Shown here piece after piece: positions 15,930 to 24,634 of a DNA stretch of 64,000 nt; the stretch's first letter is position 1; every line of letters starts with the position of its first letter. This DNA is from Planctomycetota bacterium. GTDB taxonomy: Bacteria; Planctomycetota; UBA1135; GCA-002686595. The DNA is taken from NCBI GenBank assembly GCA_016779205.1, contig JADHOC010000013.1:62001-126000 (forward strand). The letters run 5' to 3'. Under the pieces are notes generated by a model. That model saw nothing but the letters and a program-made list of their open reading frames with translations, was not told where the DNA came from and ran no database searches. Both the position numbers and the translations under genes were made by a program.

Positions 15930-17794
15930 CGGCTCTCGATCCGGGTGAAGGGGCGGCTGGTGACCAGGGCCGCGATCAGGGCGCCGAAGCCGCGGTCCTC
16001 CAGGACCGCGCCGAGCTCCACGACCGTGCGCTCGTCCGACCACTCGAGGGAGCGACCGAGGGAGAAGCGCAAGAGGCGCCGGGCTACCTCGCGGGAGAGC
16101 TCGGTTCGCCGGTCCCGAAGGATGGCGCCGGCGAGCCCCTCGGGCCCGCGGAATTCTTCACCGCCGGGCAGCGCCCCGGTGGCCTTGACCCGGTGCCCGA
16201 AGTCGTCGTGGTCCCGACGACGCCCGAAGCGATCGAAGCCGTCCAGGGCGAAGCCGAGGGGGTCGATGCGATCGTGGCAGGACGCGCAGGCCGGCGACGC
16301 GCGGTGACGTTCCAGGATCCCGCGCGCACCGCGCGCCTCGCCCTCCTCGAAGGCCTCCTCGTCGAACTCGCTGGCGCCGGGCGGCGGCGGGGGCGGCGGC
16401 GTCCCGAGGAGGTCGTCGAGGATCCAGGCTCCGCGCAGCACCGGGCTGGATCGGTCGGGGTAGGACGTGGCCGCGAGCACCGCGGCTTTACCGAGGAGCC
16501 CTCGCCGGAGCGCGGGCGCCTCCACCCTCGCGACCTCGCCGCCCGGGTGCTCCACCCCGTAGAAGCGGGCGAGCTCCGCGGTGAGGAATGTCTCCTCGCC
16601 GAGGAGGAGCTCGTCCAGCGGGCGCCCCTCGCGCACGAGCATGAGGAAGAAGCGCGCGACCTCGTCCCGCATGTCGGCCATGAGGGAGTCCGTCATGGCG
16701 GGGTTGTCGATCGGGTCGGGCTTGAACTCGCGTCCGACCCGGCGGGTGCCCAGCCACTGCCCCGCGAAGCTCCGCGCGAATCGCAGGGCGCGGGGGTCCT
16801 CGAGCAACCGCGCGGCCTCGCGGGCGAGGACCTCGGGCTCGATGAGCTCGCCCGTGTCCGCGAGGTCCAGGAGCCGCTCATCGGGTGGCCCGGCCCACAG
16901 GAGGAACGAGAGCCGGCTCGCGAGGCCGTGGGGGCCCACCGCCCGCTCGCCCTCCAGGGGGCGCTCCGCGACGTCCTCGAGCCGCAGCCGGAAGTGCGGG
17001 GACGAGAGGACCGCGAAGAGCGTCGCGCGCAGGGCCTCCTCCGCGGTCGCGCCGTCAGCGAGGCGGGACGCCCGGAGGTCCTGGTAGCGCGTGAGCTCCT
17101 CGGGCGAGGGCGGGCGGCGGAAGGCCTGGCGGAGGAAGGGAGCCAGGGGGAACCCGTCCGCCCATCCCGGGGGGGAGTCGTCCGGGCAGGCCGTATCGAT
17201 GGCGACGCGCACGGCGACATCGGCGCGCTGGAGCCACTCCCCGTGGACGAAGAGGGTGGCTCCGTTCGTGTCGAAGCTGTTCTCGGCGACGAGCTCGGGC
17301 GGCATCAGGGTGGCGACGTCCACCTCCACCTCGAGCAGGTCCCGGAGGGCGTGGGCCAGCTCGTCGCGGGTCAGCCGCCTCGCCGGCTCGGCCCCGGCGG
17401 CTCCGCCCGTGGCAAGGGCCTCACGTTCGACCGCCCCGAGGAACGCGAGGGCCGACGCCCGGTCGTCGCCGTCCAGCCCGCCGCCTCGCCCGGACCGGAG
17501 GGGGGGCGGCATCGCACCGGTCTCGATCATCGCCCCCGCCCGGCGCCAATCGAAGAGGTGCTCCGCGGCGCGCTCGGCGCCGATCAGCCGAGCGACGTCG
17601 AAGCCCGCCTCGGCCTCATCGCCGTCGTGACACTCGACGCACACCAGCTCGATCACGGACCGCCCCTCGGTCACGGGGTCGTCGACCGAGCTGGCGCCAC
17701 GGTGCTGCGGCGCCGGCCCGGCGGAGAGGATCAGCGGGACCGCTGCGATCCAGCCGCTCGGGCGGCGTGCGTTGTGCTTCTCTCCGTTCAACAT
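15926..17794 (-). CDS. Planctomycete-type cytochrome with DUF1587-1595-1592-1588-1585 domains
   Basis: About 622 residues from the ATG at 17794; the frame is open to 17851. A hydrophobic leader is followed by a c-type haem motif CVECH, then segments matching DUF1587 (RRLTRDELAHALRDLL), DUF1595 (FLRQAFRRPPSPEELTRY), DUF1592 (LASRLSFLLWAGPPDERLL) and DUF1588 with a second haem motif CASCHDRIDPLGFALDGFD. A DUF1585 tail follows. This architecture marks periplasmic cytochromes abundant in planctomycetes and myxobacteria. The DUF1552 partner follows with a four-base overlap. It is likely an electron-transfer or oxidative enzyme in the periplasm with an unknown substrate. The Pro run in PPPPPPPG is a linker. 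Confidence 0.85.
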   Translation of the reverse strand: MLNGEKHNARRPSGWIAAVPLILSAGPAPQHRGASSVDDPVTEGRSVIELVCVECHDGDEAEAGFDVARLIGAERAAEHLFDWRRAGAMIETGAMPPPLRSGRGGGLDGDDRASALAFLGAVEREALATGGAAGAEPARRLTRDELAHALRDLLEVEVDVATLMPPELVAENSFDTNGATLFVHGEWLQRADVAVRVAIDTACPDDSPPGWADGFPLAPFLRQAFRRPPSPEELTRYQDLRASRLADGATAEEALRATLFAVLSSPHFRLRLEDVAERPLEGERAVGPHGLASRLSFLLWAGPPDERLLDLADTGELIEPEVLAREAARLLEDPRALRFARSFAGQWLGTRRVGREFKPDPIDNPAMTDSLMADMRDEVARFFLMLVREGRPLDELLLGEETFLTAELARFYGVEHPGGEVARVEAPALRRGLLGKAAVLAATSYPDRSSPVLRGAWILDDLLGTPPPPPPPGASEFDEEAFEEGEARGARGILERHRASPACASCHDRIDPLGFALDGFDRFGRRRDHDDFGHRVKATGALPGGEEFRGPEGLAGAILRDRRTELSREVARRLLRFSLGRSLEWSDERTVVELGAVLEDRGFGALIAALVTSRPFTRIESR

Positions 17795-17929
17795 CTTCGG
17801 GGCCGTCCGAGCCGGGCCCCGGGCTACATCATGGGGGGCGAGCCCCAGCAATATAGGCGGTGGGGACGGAGTGGTGACTGTTGGAGGCGCCCCGCGGACG
17901 CTGAATCCGGCCCCAGGGCGGGGAATCCC

Positions 17930-18622
17930 TCAGGTCGTGGGGCGGGCGGGGCTCCCCAACGCGCGTTGGAGCAGGCAGCGCTCGGGGTCGATGACGGACC
18001 CGAGCCGGTACCCCTCGAGCAGCTCCCTGGAGCGGCGGGCCAGCTCCCGCCGGACCTCGCGGCGGCGACCGCGGACCCTGGCGATCGACATCCGGTCGTA
18101 CTCGGTGGTCTGGTGCCGCAGCCACGCGATCGTCGCGGCCTCGGCCCGCCGCTCGACCCCGATGCGCTTGGTCCTCGCCACGGTCCCGCTGCCCACGGGC
18201 ACGGCGTGCCTGGTGATCGCCGCGGCCACTCGCTCGCCCAGCTCCCTGTGGGCGTCGTGGAAGTCCAGGAACGCCACGACCTCCGCCAGGAACTCCTCCT
18301 CGTAGCGGGCCTGCTCCTGCTCGCGCCGGACCCGTCCCGCGTCCAGTCGCCGCTGATAGGCGGGGTCGGCTCGCTCCTGTTCCAGGTCGGCTCGCACTCG
18401 CTCGATGGTCTCCGGGGGAGCCCACACCCCGAGGCTGATGCGTCGCCGCCCCTTGCGTGTGCTCATGAGACGATGGTCTCCGGCGGCCTTGACCCGTCGG
18501 GTGGCGGCGGGGTCGCCCGGGGGGAGCAGGGCCCACCCGGGCGGGACCTCCGCGACCCGCCCGTCAGGTCCCTCGATCCGGCGCTCGGGGTCGCCGGCGG
18601 CGCGCTTCTGGCTCGTGCCCAT
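17930..18622 (-). CDS. DUF2293 domain protein
   Basis: 230 residues from the ATG at 18622. The open frame continues upstream to 19810, but that part lies antisense to the beta-propeller gene and is shadow. The protein has an N-terminal PPGWALLPPGDPAATRRVKAAG segment broken by charged helices, a long Arg/Glu-rich central helix (about residues 75-120), and a C-terminal AAAITRHAVPVGSGTVART...HQTTEYDRM block. These features match my recollection of DUF2293 proteins, including the HxTxYD element. Function is unknown; the strongly basic composition (many Arg) suggests nucleic-acid contact. It is divergent from the beta-propeller gene. Confidence 0.7.
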   Translation of the reverse strand: MGTSQKRAAGDPERRIEGPDGRVAEVPPGWALLPPGDPAATRRVKAAGDHRLMSTRKGRRRISLGVWAPPETIERVRADLEQERADPAYQRRLDAGRVRREQEQARYEEEFLAEVVAFLDFHDAHRELGERVAAAITRHAVPVGSGTVARTKRIGVERRAEAATIAWLRHQTTEYDRMSIARVRGRRREVRRELARRSRELLEGYRLGSVIDPERCLLQRALGSPARPTT

Positions 18623-18712
18623 GGACCGAGGGTTTAGCGGAGAAGATCTCCGCATTCGAGGGAACCTCGGCGGTTCTGGCGCAGAGGCTGCCGGGCAACC
18701 CAGCGAGCCAAT

Positions 18713-18742
18713 CGCCGCGCTCAACGGCGGACGAGCGCGGCG
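18713..18742 (+). promoter_or_regulatory. Inverted repeat in the divergent region before the beta-propeller gene
   Basis: Ten-base perfect arms (18713-18722 and 18733-18742) around a ten-base loop end 30 bases before the start at 18773. A second, smaller inverted repeat (GCGGAGA and TCTCCGC, 18637-18653) sits near the DUF2293 start. Either could be an operator or a leader hairpin; no regulator is known. Confidence 0.35.
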
Positions 18743-18772
18743 TTTCATTCCGTCCGCTGTAGACTCTGCGCC

Positions 18773-19798
18773 ATGACGACCACGGCCAAGAGACGCTGGA
18801 GCAGAGAGCTCGAATCCGAGGTGGACGGCATTGCCTTCGCCTCGACCGGTCCCGTGCTGCTCCACGGCTACGACCCTCCGGCAGGGGGCAAGTGGATCGA
18901 CGATGTCATCCCCGGGAAGCTCGGTGCCTTCGACCGTGGCTCGGGGGAGCGCCTCTGGATCGCGCCCTGCGAGGTCGGCTACGGCCGCGGCTTCGGCGCG
19001 GGGCTCGGCCAGAAGGGCCAGGTGATCGTGCTGGGCCCGAGCCAGGGGGGGCACCGGATGGTGCGCATGGCGATGGCCGACGGTGAGCTCCTCGACTCCA
19101 ACGACATCGAGCCGTTCGACGACGCCGTGGTCCACCCCGAGGTGGTCGTCTGTGCCAACGCGCGGTCGGTGTGGGGGCTCGACACGCTCGACCTCCAGGA
19201 GAGCTGGCGGTACGGACGCGAGGGGGAGCGCTACCACGGCCTCGCGCTTTGCGGAGCCCATGCGTACGTCGTCGTCTCCAGCACCGAGTCCGGCAAGTAC
19301 GGCGTCGTCCGGCTCAACGCGAAGAGCGGCGACTTCGAGGGGTACTTGCTCCAGCCGACCATGCCGCTCATCCGCGGGATCGCCGCGGCCGGGACCGCGG
19401 TCGCGATCGTGACCTGCGAGCTCGAGTTCCTGCTCGACGACGACAACCGCATGGACTTCATGCTCCAGCTCGCCTCCCATCCGGACCAGGGGCCGCGAGA
19501 CGCCCTGAGCATTGCGGCGCTGCGCGCGGACGCCTCCGCGGGTGAGGCGCCCCTCTGGTATCGGATCCTGGAGACCCGGCCGGTGGACGACCTCCCGGAT
19601 GTGTCCGTGACGGCGGATAGCGCCAAGTTCTATCTGGAGCGCCAGGCCCACCTCGAAGCCGTCGACGGCCTCTCGGGTCGAACGCTCGGGAGCTGGACCG
19701 TGCCTGGCCTCGACGAGAAGGTCGCATTTCAGGTCGTCGATGGGGCCGGGCTGCTCGCCGAGGAGACGCGGGTCTCGGTCTTCGAATTGCCCGCCTGA
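18773..19798 (+). CDS. Cytoplasmic PQQ-like beta-propeller protein
   Basis: 341 residues with no signal peptide. It shows repeated short beta blades with the quinoprotein-like pattern of a residue exchange such as GAFDRGSGERLWI, WGLDTLDLQESWRY, VVRLNAKSGDFEGYLL and LEAVDGLSGRTLGSW. These resemble PQQ-type repeats, where small-residue-Asp/Gly-x-Gly precedes a Trp. No metal or PQQ ligand can be assigned. In planctomycetes such proteins are often scaffolds or sensors. The ATG at 18773 is well placed. It is a single gene, divergent from the DUF2293 gene and about 290 bases before tex. Confidence 0.68.
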   Translation: MTTTAKRRWSRELESEVDGIAFASTGPVLLHGYDPPAGGKWIDDVIPGKLGAFDRGSGERLWIAPCEVGYGRGFGAGLGQKGQVIVLGPSQGGHRMVRMAMADGELLDSNDIEPFDDAVVHPEVVVCANARSVWGLDTLDLQESWRYGREGERYHGLALCGAHAYVVVSSTESGKYGVVRLNAKSGDFEGYLLQPTMPLIRGIAAAGTAVAIVTCELEFLLDDDNRMDFMLQLASHPDQGPRDALSIAALRADASAGEAPLWYRILETRPVDDLPDVSVTADSAKFYLERQAHLEAVDGLSGRTLGSWTVPGLDEKVAFQVVDGAGLLAEETRVSVFELPA

Positions 19799-20087
19799 GC
19801 GGGTATCCACCTAGCCCGCCGGCGCCCGTCCGCGCCCATCCCATCTGCAATTCGCCCGCGGCGAGTCCCGCAGGCCCCATGCGGTCGCGGGATTGTGCTA
19901 TCTCTTGCACCACACGGTGACCGTCCCTGGCCCCCGTGACCCGAGCGACCGACCGCGCACGGAGCTGGATCCAGCTCCGCGGGTCGAGCGCTGCCATTCT
20001 CCGAGCGCGGCTCTCTCCCCCCAGAGCAGGGTCGCCCAGCATGTGGGACCTCGGTTCGACCGAGTCGCCACCAGCCCCCCAAGTCGC

Positions 20088-23000
20088 GTGACAGCACAAC
20101 CGATCCTCGAGGCCCTCGCGAAGGAGTTCTCGACCGACGTCCCGTCCATCCAGGCCACCTTCGAGATGCTGGACGCCGGCCTCTCGGCGCCCTTCATCGG
20201 GAAGTTCCGCAGGGCCCGTACGGGCGCGATGTCCGAGGTCCACGTCCGTCGCCTCGCGCTGAAGCGGGAGGAGCTGGTGGAGCTCGACCGACGAAGGGGG
20301 ACGATCCTGCGCGCCATGGAGCGCGTCGAGGGGATCTCACCGAAGGCCATCGAGGAGGTGACCCGGTGCATGGATCGGTTCCGTCTCGAGGACCTCTATG
20401 TGCCTCACCGCCGGCCGGAGCCCGAGGTCCAGCTGGCGCTGGACCGAGGCCTGGGTGGGCTCGCCGACCTGCTCGTGGCACCGCTGCCGAAGTCGGAGCG
20501 CCCTCCGTCGGAGAAGGGGCCGGGGTCGAAGAAGTCGAAGGAGGCCGACGGGGAGTCGCCCGACCCCGAGGTGACCGGCGCCGCCGCGAGCGAGGTCGAC
20601 GCAGAGGCGCCCGCCGCTGAGCCCGCCGCTGAGCCCGCCGCTGAGCCCGCCGCCGAGCCGGCTGCCGAGACCACCGCTGAACCTGCTGCCGACTCCACTC
20701 CTTCCGCAGAAGCTGAGTCACCTGCTCCCGAGGTGGAGGAGGCCGTCGAGCCGCCCGCGCCCGGGGACGCCGCGAGCATCGAGGTCGACCCGGAGGAGGA
20801 CCGTCCGCCCACCGTGGGGCACGACGCCAAGCTGGGAGACGACGTCCCCGAGGACGAGTCGACCGAGGCGCCCGCGGCAGATGCTGGCGAGCCGGAGTCC
20901 GCCCCGGCCGAGGCCCCGCCCGCCGAGCCCGAGGCTGCGCCGACCGAGCCCGAGGCTGCGCCCGCTGAGCCCGAGTCCACGGAGGCGAAGCCCGCCGATG
21001 ATGCCTCCGAGTCCCCCGAAGCTCCGGAGGCGGCCGCTGGCCCCGACCCGGGCGCGGTGACTCCGCCGGCCGCCACCGAGGGGGAGCCGGCGAGCACCCC
21101 CGTCGCGGAGGCTCCCCCCGCGCCGACCCCTTCGCCCCAGCCCGAGGCGCTGGTCATCACCGCAGAGCTCTCGAAGCTGTGCGCGCCCTTCGTGAACCCC
21201 GACAAGGGGGTCCACACCGAGGCGGAGGCGCTCGCGGGCGCCGTGCGCATCCTCTCCGATCGCCTCGGGCGCGACTCGCGCCTGCGCGACACTGTCCGCC
21301 GCGTCATGCGGAAGAAGGGCGTGCTCCGCGCGCGGGCCCTCGTGGACGACAAGAAGGCCGGTCGCCACAAGAACCTGCTGAAGCTCAAGACGCCGCTCCG
21401 TCAGCTCCAGGGCCATCGCCTCACCGCGATCCGTCAGGCCCAGAGCGAGCGGGTCATCTCCACCTCGATCGAGCTCCACCCCTCGGAGGTGGTCGGTCGC
21501 GTCCGCGCGGCGCTGGGCAAGCACACCCGCCCCGAGTACGAGCCGCTGCTGGATGACATCGCCCGCAAGGCCTTGGCCCAGCGGATCCTCCCCGTGATCG
21601 AGGAGGACATCCGCCTCGAGCTCAAGGAGCGGAGCGACGACGAGGCCCTGCGCTTCCTTGGTGCTCACCTGCGCCAGATCCTCCTCACGCCCTTCTTCGG
21701 TCGCGTGCCCGTGGCTGGCCTGGACGTCAGCGCGAAGGGGGACATGACCCTCGCGTTCCTCGGCGCACAGGGGGACCTCGCCGCCGAGGTCAAGGTCGAG
21801 GTGGGTGAGAAGGAGCCCGCCGCCATCGGCGCCGAGGTCGCCGCCGCCGTCGAGCAGCACGGCGCGGCCGCCATCGCCGTGGGGAGCGGCAAGTCCTCGC
21901 GGGCCGCCGGGCACCGGCTCCGGGAGGCGCTCTCCTCCGCCAACGCGGAGACTCCGGTCATGGTCGTCAACGACGCCGGCGCCTCGAGCTACGCGAACGG
22001 GACCCGCGCCCGCGCGGAGCTCGCGGAGTGCAGCATCGGGCTCCGCCTCGCCATCAGCATGGGGCGGCGCCTGCAGGACCCCATGGCGGAGTTCCTCAAG
22101 GTCGACCCCAAGCAGCTCAGCCTCGGCGCCGAACAGCGTCTCGTGAGCAAGGCCAACCTGCGGCGCGTGCTGCAGGACGCCGTGGAGTCTGCGGTGGCGT
22201 TCGTCGGCTGTGACTTCGACACGGCCCCGCGCTCGATCATCGAGCACCTGCCGGGGCTGGACGAGGAGTCCGCCAAGCGCCTCGCGGATCGCCGCGACGC
22301 GGGTGACATCGAGTCCCGCGAGGCCATCCGCGCCGAGGGCATCCTCGACGAGGCCCAGTGGACGAGCGTCGCTGCCTTCCTCCGCATGCGTCGGTCCTCC
22401 GAACCCCTGGACCGGACCTCCCTGCACCCCGAGCAGTACCAGCTCGCCCGACAGCTCCTGGAGAGCAGCGGCGGGTCGGTCTCGGAGTCGCTCGGGCGCC
22501 CCGGGGCCACGAAGGGACTGCGACGCCAGTCCTTCGAGGTGGACGAGTTCACCTGGCGCGACCTGATGCGGGAGCTGAGCTTCCCCGGCCGCGACCCGCG
22601 GGGCCGCAACCATGTCCCCGAGTACATCTCGGAGTCCACCGACCCGATCCGGCTCCAGCCCGGCCGCGTCATCACCGGTGTGGTGACGAACGTGGCGAGC
22701 TTCGGCGCCTTCGTGGACGTGGGTAAGAAGCAGGACGCGATGATCCACATCTCGCAGCTCGCTTCCCGCTACATCAGGGACGCGCGCGAGCTCCTGTCCA
22801 TCGGGGCGACCATCCGGGCCAAGATCGTGGAGGGGAACTCTTCCCGCCTCGCGCTCTCGCTCAAGGACGTCCCGAACGAGGAGCGCCAGGACCGCGGCGC
22901 CCGCCGACGGGGCGGGAGCACCCGGCGGCGTGGGGGAGGTCGCGGAGCCCGGGGCTCGGACCAACCCACCGGACCGGCGGGCCGGATCTGGCGGCGTGAC

Positions 23001-23342
23001 GGTGCTGCTGGTGCAGCCACCTCATCGAGGCGGGGGACCCGCCGCGGTGGTCCGCGCCGTGGCGGTCGCGATGATGGCCGCTTCGAGCGCGGGGAGCGGG
23101 TCGACCTGCGGAAGATCAACGCCCAGAGCGACAAGCTCAGCAGCAACCCCTTCGCCCAGTTCTTCAAGCAGGACGATGGGCCGCCCAAGGAGCCCACCAC
23201 GACGAAGAAGAAGGGCCCGAAGAGCAAGAAGCCGGACGCGGGACCCGATCCGGCGGCGGCCCAGGAGCCCGCCGCGCCCGAGCAGGCGCCGCCGACCGCC
23301 GGGGCTCAGCCCCAGGGCTCGGAGACCCCGGGCGAGGAGTGA
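20088..23342 (+). CDS. tex: Tex-family RNA-binding transcription accessory protein with long insertion
   Basis: About 1084 residues from the GTG at 20088 (the frame is open from 19893). The Tex N-terminal helical domain is seen at about 1-130 (ALAKEF, PFIGKFRRARTGAMSEV, LEDLYVPHRRP). The core resumes near residue 350: a YqgF-like region (AGLDVSAKGDM), AVGSGKSSRAAG, VVNDAGASSYANG, the helix-hairpin-helix region ISMGRRLQDPMAEFLKVDPKQL and FDTAPRSIIEHLPGL. An S1 domain follows (about 855-930, VITGVVTNVASFGAFVDVG). Between 134 and 350 is a Pro/Ala/Glu-rich insertion not found in ordinary Tex. A Gly/Arg-rich then Lys/Pro-rich tail ends the protein. The typical length is 700-800. The role is likely in transcription or RNA handling. 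Confidence 0.85.
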   Translation: MTAQPILEALAKEFSTDVPSIQATFEMLDAGLSAPFIGKFRRARTGAMSEVHVRRLALKREELVELDRRRGTILRAMERVEGISPKAIEEVTRCMDRFRLEDLYVPHRRPEPEVQLALDRGLGGLADLLVAPLPKSERPPSEKGPGSKKSKEADGESPDPEVTGAAASEVDAEAPAAEPAAEPAAEPAAEPAAETTAEPAADSTPSAEAESPAPEVEEAVEPPAPGDAASIEVDPEEDRPPTVGHDAKLGDDVPEDESTEAPAADAGEPESAPAEAPPAEPEAAPTEPEAAPAEPESTEAKPADDASESPEAPEAAAGPDPGAVTPPAATEGEPASTPVAEAPPAPTPSPQPEALVITAELSKLCAPFVNPDKGVHTEAEALAGAVRILSDRLGRDSRLRDTVRRVMRKKGVLRARALVDDKKAGRHKNLLKLKTPLRQLQGHRLTAIRQAQSERVISTSIELHPSEVVGRVRAALGKHTRPEYEPLLDDIARKALAQRILPVIEEDIRLELKERSDDEALRFLGAHLRQILLTPFFGRVPVAGLDVSAKGDMTLAFLGAQGDLAAEVKVEVGEKEPAAIGAEVAAAVEQHGAAAIAVGSGKSSRAAGHRLREALSSANAETPVMVVNDAGASSYANGTRARAELAECSIGLRLAISMGRRLQDPMAEFLKVDPKQLSLGAEQRLVSKANLRRVLQDAVESAVAFVGCDFDTAPRSIIEHLPGLDEESAKRLADRRDAGDIESREAIRAEGILDEAQWTSVAAFLRMRRSSEPLDRTSLHPEQYQLARQLLESSGGSVSESLGRPGATKGLRRQSFEVDEFTWRDLMRELSFPGRDPRGRNHVPEYISESTDPIRLQPGRVITGVVTNVASFGAFVDVGKKQDAMIHISQLASRYIRDARELLSIGATIRAKIVEGNSSRLALSLKDVPNEERQDRGARRRGGSTRRRGGGRGARGSDQPTGPAGRIWRRDGAAGAATSSRRGTRRGGPRRGGRDDGRFERGERVDLRKINAQSDKLSSNPFAQFFKQDDGPPKEPTTTKKKGPKSKKPDAGPDPAAAQEPAAPEQAPPTAGAQPQGSETPGEE
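20600..21010 (+). repeat. Pro-Ala-Glu low-complexity repeat inside the Tex gene
   Basis: The core of the Tex insertion contains near-tandem 12-base units encoding Ala-Glu-Pro-Ala (GAGCCCGCCGCT and variants, clearest at about 20615-20660) and longer irregular Glu/Pro/Ala-rich repeats to about 21010. The encoded segment should be extended and unstructured. Repeat number is likely to vary between strains by slippage. Confidence 0.6.
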
Positions 23343-23360
23343 TGTCAGGTGGCCCGGGCC

Positions 23361-23391
23361 GGGCTGAGCGTGCGACCTCGCCGCTCGGCCC
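23361..23391. terminator. Stem-loop between convergent tex and membrane coiled-coil gene
   Basis: Ten-base arms (23361-23370 and 23382-23391) pair with one G-T wobble around an eleven-base loop, centred in the 57-base gap between two convergent genes. It is suited to act as a bidirectional terminator; no T-run is present. Confidence 0.5.
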
Positions 23392-23399
23392 CGCCGGGG

Positions 23400-24383
23400 T
23401 CAGCGGCCCTCGTTGTGCCCGCCGTCCGGGTGGAGCGGGGGGGGCGCGGCCGAGGCCTGCTCCATCTGATCGATCAGCTTGAGCCCGTCATCCGAGGCGA
23501 CGCTCGAGGTGCCTAGCTCGTGTTCGGCGAGCGCGGCGGTCACCTCCAGGTCAGCCTCCGAGAGCAGGTCGGCGCCCGGCTCGCCGGGCGCCATGATGTC
23601 GAGCTCGTCTTCGCTGCTGATGAGGTCCTGCGGGAGGGAGCGGAGGTCGTTCATGAAGGAGGCCATGGCCTCCCTCGAGCTCCCGCCGTAGATCGGCTGC
23701 GTCCCCGTCTCGGCGGACGGCTCGAGGGGCAGGGGCGCGTCGCCCTGGGAACCCAGCAGACCCATCAGCTGGTCCGTGACCTCGCGGGTCCGTTCGGCCG
23801 AGGCGGAGATGAGCCCCTTGAGCTCCTCGTGGGCGAGGTCCAGCCGTCGGTCCACCTGCGCGCCGAGCTGGTCGAGGCTGGCGGCGAGCCGGAAGATCCG
23901 ATCATTGCCGGCCTCCTGACTGGACGACGCCGAGGTGGCCGTGGCCTCGAAGCCACTCTTCACGGATTGCTGCAGGGCGACGATGTCCTGCCGCAGCATC
24001 TCGACGGTGGCTATGGCTTCCCGGAATTGCGCCTCGACGGCTTCGGACTCGCGCTCCAGCTGCTCCAGCAGGCGCGGGCTGGTGGTGTCCTTGGTGGGCC
24101 CGTTGCGGCGCATCCCGAGGGAGACGCCGATGGTGAGGACGCCGAACAGCGCGAGCGGCCCCTTGTCGAGCCCGGCCCGGGCCAGCAGGTCGAGCGCGGG
24201 GACGACCGACTCGGGGAGCTGGGGGGCGAGCCCTGCGACCAGGGCAACGGTGATCATCGCGACGCCGCCCGCAGCGAACAGCAGGGGGATCGCCCTCCCG
24301 ATCAGGCTGGGCCGGCTCGGCTTGCCGTAGGGCACAGAAGATCCGGTACGAGGTGAGATCGATTGGGTGGCGTTGCGCTGCAT
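23400..24383 (-). CDS. Membrane protein with two transmembrane segments and a long coiled coil
   Basis: 327 residues from the ATG at 24383, which has a GAGG ribosome binding site eight bases upstream; the frame is open to 24452. Two hydrophobic helices (about residues 29-50 and 65-85) are followed by a heptad-rich helical region (about 95-205; ERESEAVEAQFREAIATVEML and RRLDLAHEELKGLI, with long Leu/Ile spacing). An acidic, poorly structured C-terminal region is Glu/Asp/Leu-rich. The layout resembles signalling or scaffold proteins with a cytoplasmic coiled coil, but no HAMP or MCP methyl-accepting motif is visible. It is convergent with tex and divergent from enzyme I. Function is unknown. 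Confidence 0.65.
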   Translation of the reverse strand: MQRNATQSISPRTGSSVPYGKPSRPSLIGRAIPLLFAAGGVAMITVALVAGLAPQLPESVVPALDLLARAGLDKGPLALFGVLTIGVSLGMRRNGPTKDTTSPRLLEQLERESEAVEAQFREAIATVEMLRQDIVALQQSVKSGFEATATSASSSQEAGNDRIFRLAASLDQLGAQVDRRLDLAHEELKGLISASAERTREVTDQLMGLLGSQGDAPLPLEPSAETGTQPIYGGSSREAMASFMNDLRSLPQDLISSEDELDIMAPGEPGADLLSEADLEVTAALAEHELGTSSVASDDGLKLIDQMEQASAAPPPLHPDGGHNEGR

Positions 24384-24634
24384 GGGATGATCCTCGGGCT
24401 GTGGTCCGTCGACGCAGGCTGGCGCGACGGCGCACAGGGGAATTCGACTCACTCTGTGGCAGAGCTTTACATGTTCCTGCTGTCAGCCCGATCCGCGGCA
24501 ACGCACTCCCTGGCGGGTGGCCTCGACCCGGGCCCCATCGACGACCGATACAGAGCGTGAGGGCGTAAGATGTGCCCCTGAACCGCCCTCGACAGGCCTC
24601 TCCCGGCCCGGTCCCAGGGCCGCTCCCCGTCTCC

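Noticed and set aside
15806-18637. A 943-codon plus-strand open frame
   Set aside because: It is antisense to the DUF1552/DUF1592 and DUF2293 genes, whose protein motifs are clear; the plus-strand translation has no recognisable motif.
18623-19810. Upstream extension of the DUF2293 frame to 626 codons
   Set aside because: The extra part is antisense to the beta-propeller gene and lacks domain features; the ATG at 18622 fits the family start.
20050-20064. Hairpin CTCGGT-TCG-ACCGAG just upstream of tex, and a GGTTCGA tRNA-like string
   Set aside because: The GGTTCGA lies inside this small hairpin, but no acceptor or anticodon stem surrounds it, so it is not a tRNA; the hairpin alone is too short to call.
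20600-21010. Possible CRISPR-like or intergenic repeat array
   Set aside because: The repeats are short, in frame and encode Pro/Ala/Glu runs; no conserved spacer structure is present.
20718-22964. A 748-codon minus-strand frame inside the Tex gene
   Set aside because: It mirrors the Tex coding region, with Gly/Arg/Leu repeats caused by codon bias; Tex motifs are unmistakable.
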